Shown: positions 43,653-51,944 of the stretch, one piece after another
How the letters are laid out: the number at the start of each line of letters is the position of its first letter
Position numbering within the stretch: the first letter of the stretch is position 1
From: Eubacterium_U album
GTDB lineage: Bacteria; Bacillota; Clostridia; Lachnospirales; Lachnospiraceae
Assembly (NCBI RefSeq): GCF_025336545.1
Contig: NZ_JAODBU010000002.1
Location: 186,001 to 250,000 of the forward strand
Direction of reading: 5' to 3'
Length of the DNA: 64,000 nt
The notes under the pieces: model-generated
What the model saw: the letters and a program-made list of their open reading frames with translations, nothing else
What the model was told of the DNA's origin: nothing
The model's database searches: none
Position numbers and translations under genes: made by a program

Positions 43653-43656
43653 AAAA

Positions 43657-44091
43657 CTATTTAGTTTTATTTTTTCTTAGTGGTAAAAAAGAAGCTGCTT
43701 TTATTATATTTTCATATTCAGGTGATATTTTTTTACACATATCAATAACCCTGCACATACACTTAATACTTTCACTTCTTGTATCTTTACCTCTTAAAAA
43801 TACACAGTAATATGTTAATTCATCTAAAAATAAGACACTTTCTTTTTGATGCCTAGCCATGTTTGCTTTAAAACACTTTCCACAAGGAATGACTTTGTGT
43901 AAATTGCAATCGGCTAATTTGTTCCATAAAGTCATGTTATTTTGAAGCAACACATTACTGTTGTTTGCAATCGTTTTATTAATGTTATGTAGGTAGATTC
44001 TGCTTTTCTGAATGTCTGTAATTTGTTTGTCAAGTAAATATGCCTTGTTACATTTGACGCATTTACTTTCTCTTATGCTTTCATATGTCAT
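43657..44091 (-). CDS. Hypothetical protein with CxxC motifs
   Basis: A 144-residue protein with CVKCNKAY near the N terminus and CNLHKVIPCGKC in the middle, so probably zinc-binding. Otherwise helical. It follows the YqaJ gene by 17 bp and is likely co-transcribed. It is the closest protein gene to the array leader, but nothing links it to CRISPR function. Confidence 0.65.
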   Translation of the reverse strand: MTYESIRESKCVKCNKAYLLDKQITDIQKSRIYLHNINKTIANNSNVLLQNNMTLWNKLADCNLHKVIPCGKCFKANMARHQKESVLFLDELTYYCVFLRGKDTRSESIKCMCRVIDMCKKISPEYENIIKAASFLPLRKNKTK

Positions 44092-44108
44092 ACACTTAAC
44101 CTGTCAAT

Positions 44109-45263
44109 TTAATCATTGCCCTTTCTGACATATTTAGGTTTAAAAATATTACATTCAGAAGTTGTTAAATATCCCTTACCAACTAATTCATCATATAATT
44201 CTTTATCTACAATTTGCATTTTTTCTAACGATTCTTTGTTAATTGATGTTCTACATCTTTTAGAATATTTAATCTGACAGTTTTTTTCAGCATTATCGTT
44301 TAAAATTATTAAACCTTCACTAACATTAGTTTTAGTTTCGATAAAAGCCTGAATTTTTTTCATCTGACTTTCATATTCCATTCTTTTCTTTTCGTATTTA
44401 CTTTTTTCCTTCGAATATTCAAAATATTTGTCAACTAACTCTTCAAGAGTATATTCTTCATCACCGTTTTCAACTGTATCATCTCCATCTAGTTCAAGAT
44501 TGTTTATTTTGCTTGCATTTCTGAGACGATTTCTGACGGATTTTAAAATCATATCTCCATCTTCTGTATAAACAGGCTCAATTCTTTTTTCAACATTATT
44601 TTGCCAAAAATTACGTCCTGCCTCTATTATTTCTGCCTCAATATCCAAATCCCTGTCTACTCTCCTGATAAACAATGAATTTTCATTATTATCAAATAAG
44701 CAGCATATAATTACACCTGACACATTACATACTGCACAGTATGAACGTGTCTGTAACTGATACGTATAAGGAACTGCCGGAGAAAACTCCGTTCCCCATT
44801 TATCCTTATTGTTGAATGCAGTAGTTTTGATTTCAAGTATGTATGTTCTCATATTTCCATCTCTGTCGGGTATGTCTACGAAATAGTCAACATCCGCTAA
44901 CATCCAATAGTATTTAGGATGTCTGAACATTTTTCGAACTGCGTATGGCTGAATTCCAGTTTTTTTATAAAAAATCATGGCTACGACCTCTTCAAGTCTG
45001 TGACCAATTTCTTTTGCAGCCCAGTTATCTTCTTCACCTTCAGGTAGTCTTTCTTTTAATCCAACTTTATCTAAGTATAAATCTTTGGTTGTGTTAAACG
45101 GACTTAATCCATATAATACTCCATAATCAGAGCCACCGATTCCGGTTCTTCTCTTTTCCAACCATTCATCATTTGATAATTTTTCAATGTCTTCCACAAA
45201 TACATCCGGCTTGTAATCTAAATCCATCTCCAATCCATTTGCAGCTTTATATATATTGCTCAT
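44109..45263 (-). CDS. YqaJ-type phage exonuclease
   Basis: A 384-residue lambda-exonuclease-like (PD-(D/E)XK) nuclease. The YqaJ hallmarks are RRTGIGGSDYGVLYG, IGHRLEEVVAMIF, WMLADVDYFVD (catalytic Asp), LEIKTTAFN (catalytic Glu and Lys) and YQLQTRSYCAV. A coiled coil of about 45 residues follows. Such enzymes resect DNA ends for an annealing protein; the candidate partner is encoded at 56101. The fold is shared with Cas4, but motifs and lack of the Cys cluster favour YqaJ. Driven by a P1-type promoter. Confidence 0.9.
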   Translation of the reverse strand: MSNIYKAANGLEMDLDYKPDVFVEDIEKLSNDEWLEKRRTGIGGSDYGVLYGLSPFNTTKDLYLDKVGLKERLPEGEEDNWAAKEIGHRLEEVVAMIFYKKTGIQPYAVRKMFRHPKYYWMLADVDYFVDIPDRDGNMRTYILEIKTTAFNNKDKWGTEFSPAVPYTYQLQTRSYCAVCNVSGVIICCLFDNNENSLFIRRVDRDLDIEAEIIEAGRNFWQNNVEKRIEPVYTEDGDMILKSVRNRLRNASKINNLELDGDDTVENGDEEYTLEELVDKYFEYSKEKSKYEKKRMEYESQMKKIQAFIETKTNVSEGLIILNDNAEKNCQIKYSKRCRTSINKESLEKMQIVDKELYDELVGKGYLTTSECNIFKPKYVRKGND

Positions 45264-45281
45264 TTTGTCTCCTTTCTAAAC

Positions 45282-45425
45282 AAAAAGACACCATTATTGG
45301 TGCCTGTAAAAATTTAATCATGTATGTAATAAAAAAGACTGATGTCTGCTTGTTAATTTTCGCATGTGCCTTAAGCATTACATCAATCTTTTCTTAGAAT
45401 ATATAATAAAATTTATTTTTGTCAA
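45282..45425 (-). promoter_or_regulatory. P1-family promoter, leader and leader terminator (YqaJ gene)
   Basis: Minus-strand TTGACA (45420-45425), 16-bp spacer, TATATT (45398-45403). AAGATTGATGT pairs with ACATCAGTCTT (45335-45345) and six T follow. A second hairpin GGCACCA / TGGTGTC plus TTTTT (45282-45304) precedes the ribosome site. Confidence 0.88.
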
Positions 45426-45442
45426 TAAAGAATTTTCTAACC

Positions 45443-46078
45443 TCATTCATTTTTTATTTTCTCAGCTTTTTCCAACTGTTTCTGTTCTATAAATTTTCTG
45501 TATTTTTCAGGATTTTTAAATAACTGCTTTTGAATAATCTTATCACAAATTCCATATAACTTATTCAATATTTGTTTTTTAGCAAAGCTGATTACACTTC
45601 TTGTAATCCAATAAACAGATATTCCCGTAGGCAAAATAAATGACCAATATGTAAACATAAATGTATATATAATTGGTAAAATTATTGCTGCGTTAATTTT
45701 CTTTTTTTCAATAACATAATCTGCAATATTTTTCACAATTTCCAATATCATCACAATAACCGGAATGTAAATGTACGCAGTATTAATCTTAGTTAAATCT
45801 CTTGGTGGATTAACTATCGCATTAACTAAACTTTCATCAATTCCAATTAATGAAGGCAAATGCTTGATTCCCTCATATACACCGCCTAAGCAGGTAATTG
45901 AAATCAATATATATAATATGGTTAAAAATACACCTGCTGCTTTAATTTTCTTTGCAGACACGCTTTTAACAAGCATATAATGATTTATATAATATGAAAT
46001 TGCAGAATATATAAACGATAAAATCTGCATTGCAATTGTGATAAGTATTATTATGATAATAGATTCTATTAAATACAT
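45443..46078 (-). CDS. YidC/Oxa1-like membrane protein (short form)
   Basis: A 211-residue polytopic protein. Its layout and the C-terminal motif FMFTYWSFILPTGISVYWI match the last core helices of YidC/Oxa1 insertases (where FxxFPSGLxLYW is typical). The N terminus has a long helix, a second span, and a soluble loop (PSLIGIDESLVNAI) like the YidC loop that carries substrates. The conserved Arg of the hydrophilic groove was not identified. An insertase on an element may help insert its own pilins or membrane proteins. Predicted from motifs only. Confidence 0.72.
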   Translation of the reverse strand: MYLIESIIIIILITIAMQILSFIYSAISYYINHYMLVKSVSAKKIKAAGVFLTILYILISITCLGGVYEGIKHLPSLIGIDESLVNAIVNPPRDLTKINTAYIYIPVIVMILEIVKNIADYVIEKKKINAAIILPIIYTFMFTYWSFILPTGISVYWITRSVISFAKKQILNKLYGICDKIIQKQLFKNPEKYRKFIEQKQLEKAEKIKNE

Positions 46079-46090
46079 AACTTCTCCATT

Positions 46091-46603
46091 TTAAACTTCT
46101 TTAATCTTAATGCCGTGAATGTATAGCATAAGTTTTCTTTTTATAATGTATTCCTTAGTTTTAACACCTTTAGTATCTTCAACAACTAAGTTATCATTTT
46201 CTTCATAAACAAAATCTGCTATGTAATTTACGGCTCTTTCATTTTCTTGCTTTGGAATGAGAACATATTTTACCTGCCTTTGCAAATTTTTTATTCTTCC
46301 GCTTTTTTCTAATATCTTTAGTTCCTGATAACGGTTTGCTTCTTTTAATGAATCAAACATTATTCCGTCAACCATTACCTTTTGATTTCTGTATTTATTT
46401 GAACTTTTATGCGTATCTGATAAAGTACAGTGATAATAGTCTGTCAGAGTTTTTAAATACCATTTTGAAGGAATGTTTACGCCCTCTTCCCATTGTTTTA
46501 TCTTAATTTCAGGTATTCCCGTATCTTTTGATACTTGTTGTAAAGATATGTTGTGTTGAACTCTAAAATCATGTAAAAACTCTCCATTACTACATAATAC
46601 CAT
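46091..46603 (-). CDS. HTH-DUF1064 fusion (predicted nuclease)
   Basis: A 170-residue protein. Residues 8-60 are an XRE-type helix-turn-helix (LHDFRVQHNISLQQVSKDTG), and residues 70-168 are a DUF1064-like endonuclease domain (VMVDGIMFDSLKEANRYQEL, IADFVYEENDNLVVEDTKG with Asp-Glu-Asp-x-Lys). DUF1064 is a phage endonuclease family of the PD-(D/E)XK fold. I chose the ATG at 46603 after AAGAAAGGAAAA; the longer frame runs through a hairpin. The fusion of a DNA-binding domain to such a nuclease is unusual. Confidence 0.78.
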   Translation of the reverse strand: MVLCSNGEFLHDFRVQHNISLQQVSKDTGIPEIKIKQWEEGVNIPSKWYLKTLTDYYHCTLSDTHKSSNKYRNQKVMVDGIMFDSLKEANRYQELKILEKSGRIKNLQRQVKYVLIPKQENERAVNYIADFVYEENDNLVVEDTKGVKTKEYIIKRKLMLYIHGIKIKEV

Positions 46604-46629
46604 ATGTTTATTTTCCTTTCTTATAAGAT

Positions 46630-46654
46630 TACCGACACCATTAAGGTGTCGGCA
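46630..46654 (-). promoter_or_regulatory. Hairpin just upstream of the HTH-DUF1064 gene
   Basis: CCGACACC / GGTGTCGG in the leader, 25 bases before the ribosome site. It has no T run, so it is probably an mRNA structure rather than a terminator. Confidence 0.6.
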
Positions 46655-46677
46655 TATATACAAGGAGAAAAATTTGT

Positions 46678-48096
46678 CTATTTAACTTTAACAGTTCTCC
46701 ATTTACTCTTATTTCCATATTTGTCAGTAACCATAACCTTGATTTTCTGACCTTTTTTTAGTCTAGTCTTTAATTTAACCTTAAAGATTCCAAAATTACT
46801 TGATTTAGCAAAACGATACACATTACCAACCTTTACGGTTATTGTTGCTTTCTTCTTACTACATGAACCTTTTATGTATCTTAATCCTTTACGGCATGTC
46901 GTTAATTTTGGTCGGGCAATTAAATGACCTGCAACTTTAAATTCCTTAAGGTCACTCTTATTTCCTGCTTCATCCTGAAGATATACCTTTACAGCATCAC
47001 CAACCTTTAGGAATTCGCCAACATATATTTCAAAATGTCCGTTAGATGCAACAGTTCCTTCGTATTTCTTTCCATTTACTTCAACAAAAACTCTTGCATT
47101 TTCCTCTCCTGTACCAGTGATTTTTGTTGTTCCTGCTCTTTTTGAGTCTACTTCAGGTACTTTTGGTGGTATATTATCAGCATTTCCTATTGTGTATGAT
47201 AAATTAGTTACTGAATATGCCCCAGGATTTAGTTCCCTTAAAGAATTTGAACTTGTTTTATAATCGCCTGTAATTCTAAAGTAGTAAGTTCCTGCGGGTA
47301 CAATAACTGAGTTTGAATATGTCTGTCCGTAAATGCCAAATGTCTGTACAGTTGCCATAACTGTATTCCCGTCAGCGCTATAAAGAGTAACGCCTGCAGA
47401 CCTTGCCTTTATGTTTCCTTCAAAATCATTTTCCTGCATAAAATCAATGTTTATTTTTGACTCTTTTTTTACTGAAAACATATACCACTGATTTCTAGTT
47501 GTTGCACTTAATGTTCCCTTAACAACTGTTCTTTCGGGAATTGAAACAGCATTTGATAATAAATCACCACCTGTAGGATAAGAACGAACAATTTCCTTTG
47601 CATAAACTCTTAATTTTGTTGTTCCACTCTGAGTATTGGCAGTGTCATCATCTTCTCTGCTCATATAAATATTGTAGTTGCCTGGTTCCAATACAAGGTA
47701 GCGATGTGATACTGAATATGTAGAAAGCGTAGATGATGTAACATTGTCACAGTTGACAGGTGTTCCATTATAATCAACTCTCATATTTACATAGCCTTCC
47801 TTATTCATAAGAACCTGCTTACCCATATCAGACATTGCATCAATTCTTACATAACTTGTCTTTGTTAATGAAAAGGAATACATTTTTGTCAGCTCGGCAG
47901 GCAACCAACTAATTGTTGTGTAATCTCCCGTTCCTTCTTTTGGGACATTGGTAATGTCATTTACATAAATAGGGTTAACATTTCCTACTCCTTCTGCAAT
48001 CTGAGCGGCATAAACATCACATTCAAGTGAAAATGAAAACGCACCCGTGATTGCAAGTGCTGCTGCAACAAAAGTTGCAATTAATTTTTTTTTCAT
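46678..48096 (-). CDS. Secreted protein with PPC-like and Ig-like domains
   Basis: A 472-residue exported protein with a signal peptide (residues 1-31, ending DVYA). Two beta-sandwich regions at about 55-165 and 175-300 show the pattern of bacterial pre-peptidase C-terminal domains (WYMFSVKKESKINIDF, VPAGTYYFRITG). A third at about 310-390 is Ig-like (EVNGKKYEGTVASNGHFEIYV), followed by a basic C-terminal domain. No enzyme domain is seen. Likely a surface or matrix binder of the element. The start has AGGAGGATTTATCC. Confidence 0.75.
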   Translation of the reverse strand: MKKKLIATFVAAALAITGAFSFSLECDVYAAQIAEGVGNVNPIYVNDITNVPKEGTGDYTTISWLPAELTKMYSFSLTKTSYVRIDAMSDMGKQVLMNKEGYVNMRVDYNGTPVNCDNVTSSTLSTYSVSHRYLVLEPGNYNIYMSREDDDTANTQSGTTKLRVYAKEIVRSYPTGGDLLSNAVSIPERTVVKGTLSATTRNQWYMFSVKKESKINIDFMQENDFEGNIKARSAGVTLYSADGNTVMATVQTFGIYGQTYSNSVIVPAGTYYFRITGDYKTSSNSLRELNPGAYSVTNLSYTIGNADNIPPKVPEVDSKRAGTTKITGTGEENARVFVEVNGKKYEGTVASNGHFEIYVGEFLKVGDAVKVYLQDEAGNKSDLKEFKVAGHLIARPKLTTCRKGLRYIKGSCSKKKATITVKVGNVYRFAKSSNFGIFKVKLKTRLKKGQKIKVMVTDKYGNKSKWRTVKVK

Positions 48097-48142
48097 GGAT
48101 AAATCCTCCTAAACCTTAAAATTCAACTTAGTCAATATTATT

Positions 48143-48778
48143 TTACTTTAATACAAAACTGATTATTAATGGGATAGCGTACAGAGCTAGTGGAATTATA
48201 AGTGAAACTAATATGTCTTTTTCACTTAAATCCTGCCAGTTCTGATTGTTTGTATATTTTTCTACATCTTCCTGCAGGTGAGAATTGAGAAATGCATACA
48301 TTTCGAGAAATTCTTCCTTATCATATGCAAAAAAATTGATTACAAACACTTTTCTGTCCTGTTTTTCATCATCTATACTGAAAAATGAGTCCGATTCTTC
48401 ATTTAACCAGATTTGTATTGCACTTTTTCCTTTAGTTGTTATCTCCATAATTCTTGTAACATCACTTAATACAAACTGAATATGTTCATATGTTCCGTTA
48501 TTAATCTGATAACATTCCATTGTCTTATCTGTCACCTCAATAAAACAATCATCTAATTTTAATTTCTTCTCTTCAAATTTTTTGTAATTAAGTACTCCAT
48601 AGATTACATTTATAATTTCTATCGCAATCATTATGAATATTACTACACTCTTGCAAAGTAAGAAGTAAATGCAAAATGACGCAACAATTAAAAGTACATT
48701 TAAAATTGAAAAATACATGTATTCTTCTGCCATGTCTATTATTTTGAAGGTATCTTCTTTTCTCGGTAATATTTTCAT
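48143..48778 (-). CDS. Hypothetical membrane protein
   Basis: A 211-residue protein with two hydrophobic segments near residues 24-62, a soluble mixed domain (KLDDCFIEVTDKTMECYQI...) and a hydrophobic C terminus (ILVSLIIPLALYAIPLIISFVL). It lies 10 bp after recG and shares its P3-driven operon. No family recognised. Confidence 0.65.
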   Translation of the reverse strand: MKILPRKEDTFKIIDMAEEYMYFSILNVLLIVASFCIYFLLCKSVVIFIMIAIEIINVIYGVLNYKKFEEKKLKLDDCFIEVTDKTMECYQINNGTYEHIQFVLSDVTRIMEITTKGKSAIQIWLNEESDSFFSIDDEKQDRKVFVINFFAYDKEEFLEMYAFLNSHLQEDVEKYTNNQNWQDLSEKDILVSLIIPLALYAIPLIISFVLK

Positions 48779-48788
48779 TTTTTGTCTC

Positions 48789-50789
48789 CTAAATAAATTT
48801 ACGTAAATTTTCTTTTTCTATGTCAGTTATTAGTAGTTTGCCATTTACAACATCTTCGGCATCCATCATTGCTGCACTAAACAATCGTTGATTTTCAATT
48901 TTTGCAATTTTAAACTTAAGCTGACCGCTTTGTTCTTTTCCTAAAAGTTCTCCCGGTCCTCTCATTCTTAAGTCCGCCTCAGCAATTTCAAATCCGTCTG
49001 TACTTCTAGTCATTATTTCCATTCTGTTTTTTGAATCTGCACTTTCAAGACAGTCAACAAGAATACAGTATGATTGTTTATTTCCTCTGCCAACACGACC
49101 TCTTAGCTGATGCAGAGTTGAAAGTCCAAATCTTTCAGCATTAATTATTGTAATTACTGTTGCATTTGGTACATTAACTCCAACTTCAATTACAGTCGTT
49201 GATATTAATACATTTATTTCATTGTTTTTATATGCCGTCATTATCTGTTCCTTTTCTTTAGCCTTTGTCTTACCGTGGACTACCGCTACTTTCAGATTTG
49301 GAAGATGCGCAGTTATCATCTTATGTATTTCATCAACGCTTATAAGAGGAACATTTTCATTCTCTTCAATTGCCGGGCATACAATATACGCCTGATTTCC
49401 TTTTACAACTTCTGCATTTATAAAGTTGAAAGCCTTCGCAATAGACTTATTATTAATAAAACATGTTTGTACAGGCAATCTCCCATTTGGCATACTTTTT
49501 ATTTCGGCTATTGACCCATTACCAAACATGGCAAGGCTAAGAGTTCTCGGAATCGGTGTTGCCGTCATTGCAATGAAATGTGACCCTTTGCTTCCGATTA
49601 TGTTTCGTTGAACTACGCCAAACTTATGTTGTTCATCTATCACTGTTACGGCTAATGTTGTAAAAGCATTTGCAATATTAATTACTGAATGTGTTCCTAT
49701 AACTACTACAGGTTCTTTACTTAACAACATTTGTTCAACTTTTTCTTTCTTTTTCTTTGTTGTACTTCCTGCAAGAAATTCAACTTTAATGTTGAGACCT
49801 GAAACTTTAATCAAATTTAGTGCTTCATCATAATGCTGTTTAGCCAAAACTTCAGTTGGTGCAATTAATGCAGCCTGATAATTATTAGTTGCTGCATACA
49901 TTACCGATAACAATGCGACCACCGTTTTACCGCAACCTACATCTCCCTGAATCAGCCTATTTGACAAATGTTTTCCATCTAAATCAGCCACTATAGTATC
50001 TAATGCTCCTTTTTGGTCTTTTGTTAACTCATAAGGTAACGACTGAATTAGCATTTGTAAATCCTTTTTATTAAAAAATTGAAATTTATTTTCAGAAACG
50101 CTTGATTCTTTCAGGTTTTTCTTCAAATTATATAAAAATGCAAACATTTCTTCGTATTGCAACCATAAATTAGAATTTTTGAAGTCACTTTCCTTTTTAG
50201 GATAATGAACATCTTTGAGTATATCCATAATTTCAGGCATATGATGTTTAATTCTTAAAGCCTTTGGTACAACATTTTCAACCGTGTAATTCATTTCAAA
50301 TAAGTTGCTTATTGCATTAGATACCGTGTTGTTTGTTAACTTTTCAGTTAGCGGATATGTTGTCTTAAAAGTTCCAACACGTTCTCCATAATCAAGCATT
50401 TCGTAATAATCCGGTTGAACTATGTTTTTATATTTACCGTTAACCGTCATTTTCCCATTAAACACCATTAATTTTCCTAAAGTCACATTTTTAAGTATAG
50501 GTTCAACAATGTTAAACCACGTACAGCATATTAATCCTCCGGTATTATCTTTCACATATACCTTGACAATGCATCTGCCGTTTTTTCTCTCAACTTTAGG
50601 TGAACTAGAAACAATGGCTAATAGAGGAATATTTTCTACCATTGCAGTTTCAAACACAGTTGCAGCTTCAGGATATTTTTCGTAACCTGAAGGATAGTAT
50701 CTGATTAAATCATTTGCAGTTAATATTCCTTTTTTTTCAAATAATTTTGCTTTTTTCTCTCCTATTCCTTTTATTTCTGTAATATTCAT
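48789..50789 (-). CDS. recG: RecG-like ATP-dependent DNA helicase
   Basis: A 666-residue RecG homologue, slightly short of the usual 680-700. It has an N-terminal wedge/OB domain (GIGEKKAKLFEKKGILTANDLIRYYP), Walker A GDVGCGKT, DEQH, TATPIPRT and GRVGRGNKQSY, all canonical. RecG remodels forks and Holliday junctions; on an element it may act in replication or recombination. I chose the ATG at 50789 (MNITEIKG) after GAGGA; an upstream ATG at 50855 overlaps the promoter. The chromosome should have its own recG. Confidence 0.9.
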   Translation of the reverse strand: MNITEIKGIGEKKAKLFEKKGILTANDLIRYYPSGYEKYPEAATVFETAMVENIPLLAIVSSSPKVERKNGRCIVKVYVKDNTGGLICCTWFNIVEPILKNVTLGKLMVFNGKMTVNGKYKNIVQPDYYEMLDYGERVGTFKTTYPLTEKLTNNTVSNAISNLFEMNYTVENVVPKALRIKHHMPEIMDILKDVHYPKKESDFKNSNLWLQYEEMFAFLYNLKKNLKESSVSENKFQFFNKKDLQMLIQSLPYELTKDQKGALDTIVADLDGKHLSNRLIQGDVGCGKTVVALLSVMYAATNNYQAALIAPTEVLAKQHYDEALNLIKVSGLNIKVEFLAGSTTKKKKEKVEQMLLSKEPVVVIGTHSVINIANAFTTLAVTVIDEQHKFGVVQRNIIGSKGSHFIAMTATPIPRTLSLAMFGNGSIAEIKSMPNGRLPVQTCFINNKSIAKAFNFINAEVVKGNQAYIVCPAIEENENVPLISVDEIHKMITAHLPNLKVAVVHGKTKAKEKEQIMTAYKNNEINVLISTTVIEVGVNVPNATVITIINAERFGLSTLHQLRGRVGRGNKQSYCILVDCLESADSKNRMEIMTRSTDGFEIAEADLRMRGPGELLGKEQSGQLKFKIAKIENQRLFSAAMMDAEDVVNGKLLITDIEKENLRKFI

Positions 50790-50831
50790 AATTTTTTCCT
50801 CATTTAATACATTATTAATGTCTATAGATAA

Positions 50832-50866
50832 ATTATAGCAAAGTGACTTTTTCATTCTTTCGTAAA
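50832..50866 (-). promoter_or_regulatory. P3-family promoter of the recG operon
   Basis: Minus-strand TTTACGAAAGAAT (50854-50866), 16 bp, TATAAT (50832-50837). The 13-bp box is identical to those at 59058-59070 and 60091-60103. No TTGACA is present at -35. Confidence 0.75.
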
Positions 50867-50941
50867 TAATGGTAAATTTATAAAAATTTTATTTATACGT
50901 ATTAAGCACGTGTACAAAACGTATTATGAAACGTTTTTATG

Positions 50942-50970
50942 TTGACATATGGTAATTTTTTCCATATCTT
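50942..50970 (+). promoter_or_regulatory. Promoter of the NrdR-like gene
   Basis: TTGACA (50942-50947), 17-bp spacer, TATCTT (50965-50970) on the plus strand, about 105 bp before the start codon. It is divergent from the P3 promoter of recG. Confidence 0.7.
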
Positions 50971-51078
50971 TATTGATTGTTATTTTTTAAAATGTTAAAC
51001 TTGGGTTGCAGTTTAATAATTTGGTGGATTTTACAAAAGATTACATATTAATTAGTGCTTTTATGGAGGATATGTATT

Positions 51079-51543
51079 ATGAAATTATGCCCTTATTGCG
51101 GTGAGAAATCACTTGTTGTAAGAGATACCAGAGAGCAAAAGGATTTTAACAATACTTACAGAAATTACTATTGTAAGAATTGTCAGAAAGAATTTACGAC
51201 TGTTGAATCAATATACAAAAACGATATGATAAAAATAAGCAAGAATAATAAAATTGAATATTTTTCAACGCAGAAGTTTGTAAATTCATTTTGCAGTTGT
51301 TGTGACTTGAAATATTCATCTATTTCACTCGCCCGAAAAATTGCTAATTCATTTATTCAATCTATGTATAAGAGCGACAAATCAGATATGACAATTAATA
51401 TAGATGAATTTTTTAAATTTGTTCTTGATTATCTCTATAATGAAAAAGAATATGCTTTTCTTGTATCTTACGGTGCCATTAAATGCCCGGATATACTCGT
51501 TAAAAATTATAAGAAAGTATTATCAATTGTTTCAAAGGAATAA
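51079..51543 (+). CDS. NrdR-like zinc-ribbon/ATP-cone protein
   Basis: A 154-residue protein with the layout of NrdR: a zinc ribbon (CPYCGEKSLVVRDTRE ... YYCKNCQKEFTTVE) and a helical part that resembles the ATP-cone (KNNKIEYFSTQKF...). Housekeeping NrdR represses ribonucleotide reductase. This copy differs: the Arg-rich stretch before the second Cys pair is missing (YRNYYC). I chose the ATG at 51079, with TGGAGGATATG upstream. It is one of only two element genes on the plus strand in the window. Confidence 0.75.
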   Translation: MKLCPYCGEKSLVVRDTREQKDFNNTYRNYYCKNCQKEFTTVESIYKNDMIKISKNNKIEYFSTQKFVNSFCSCCDLKYSSISLARKIANSFIQSMYKSDKSDMTINIDEFFKFVLDYLYNEKEYAFLVSYGAIKCPDILVKNYKKVLSIVSKE

Positions 51544-51577
51544 AAAAAGCCACCTCAATTTTTTTGAGGTGACTTTT
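51543..51577. terminator. Bidirectional terminator between convergent genes
   Basis: AAAAAGCCACCTCAA / TTGAGGTGACTTTTT between the stop of the NrdR-like gene and the stop of the gene at 51584. Confidence 0.85.
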
Positions 51578-51583
51578 TCATTG

Positions 51584-51922
51584 TTAAAACTTATCATAGT
51601 CTCTTATTTCATTAATTGAAAATCCCTGAAGTTCACAAGCTCCGCTATCTGTTGGAGTATATTTCGCTCCCTCAATACTCGGAAACATAAATTCCAGCAT
51701 CGCAAAATTTGCAACATCAGCAAGAAACTCTGTGTTCTTTGTTTCTTCATATTTTTCTAATCGTTTTTTGATGTTTTCTATGGCATTAATTGATTTATAC
51801 TTTTCGTAATTATCTTTTGCTAAACCATATTTAAAATATGACATAATCATCATTTTCTTTCGTATTTCATCAAATTCTTCGCAATATTCCGTTTCTAGTA
51901 TTTCGTTAAAATCTTTTTCCAT
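51584..51922 (-). CDS. Hypothetical protein downstream of recD2
   Basis: A 112-residue acidic, helical protein (MEKDFNEILETEYCEEFDEI...). The ATG has AAAGGAGAG. It follows recD2 by 22 bp and is probably co-transcribed. No family recognised. Confidence 0.7.
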   Translation of the reverse strand: MEKDFNEILETEYCEEFDEIRKKMMIMSYFKYGLAKDNYEKYKSINAIENIKKRLEKYEETKNTEFLADVANFAMLEFMFPSIEGAKYTPTDSGACELQGFSINEIRDYDKF

Positions 51923-51944
51923 TCTTCTCTCCTTTATACGTATT

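Noticed and set aside
43557..43656. Possible tracrRNA between array and neighbouring gene
   Set aside because: No anti-repeat was seen; type V-A systems do not need one. The stretch is explained by the leader promoter and a hairpin.
44109..45263. Nuclease next to the CRISPR array considered as Cas4
   Set aside because: Motif order and the GGSD signature fit YqaJ, and the Cys cluster of Cas4 is absent.
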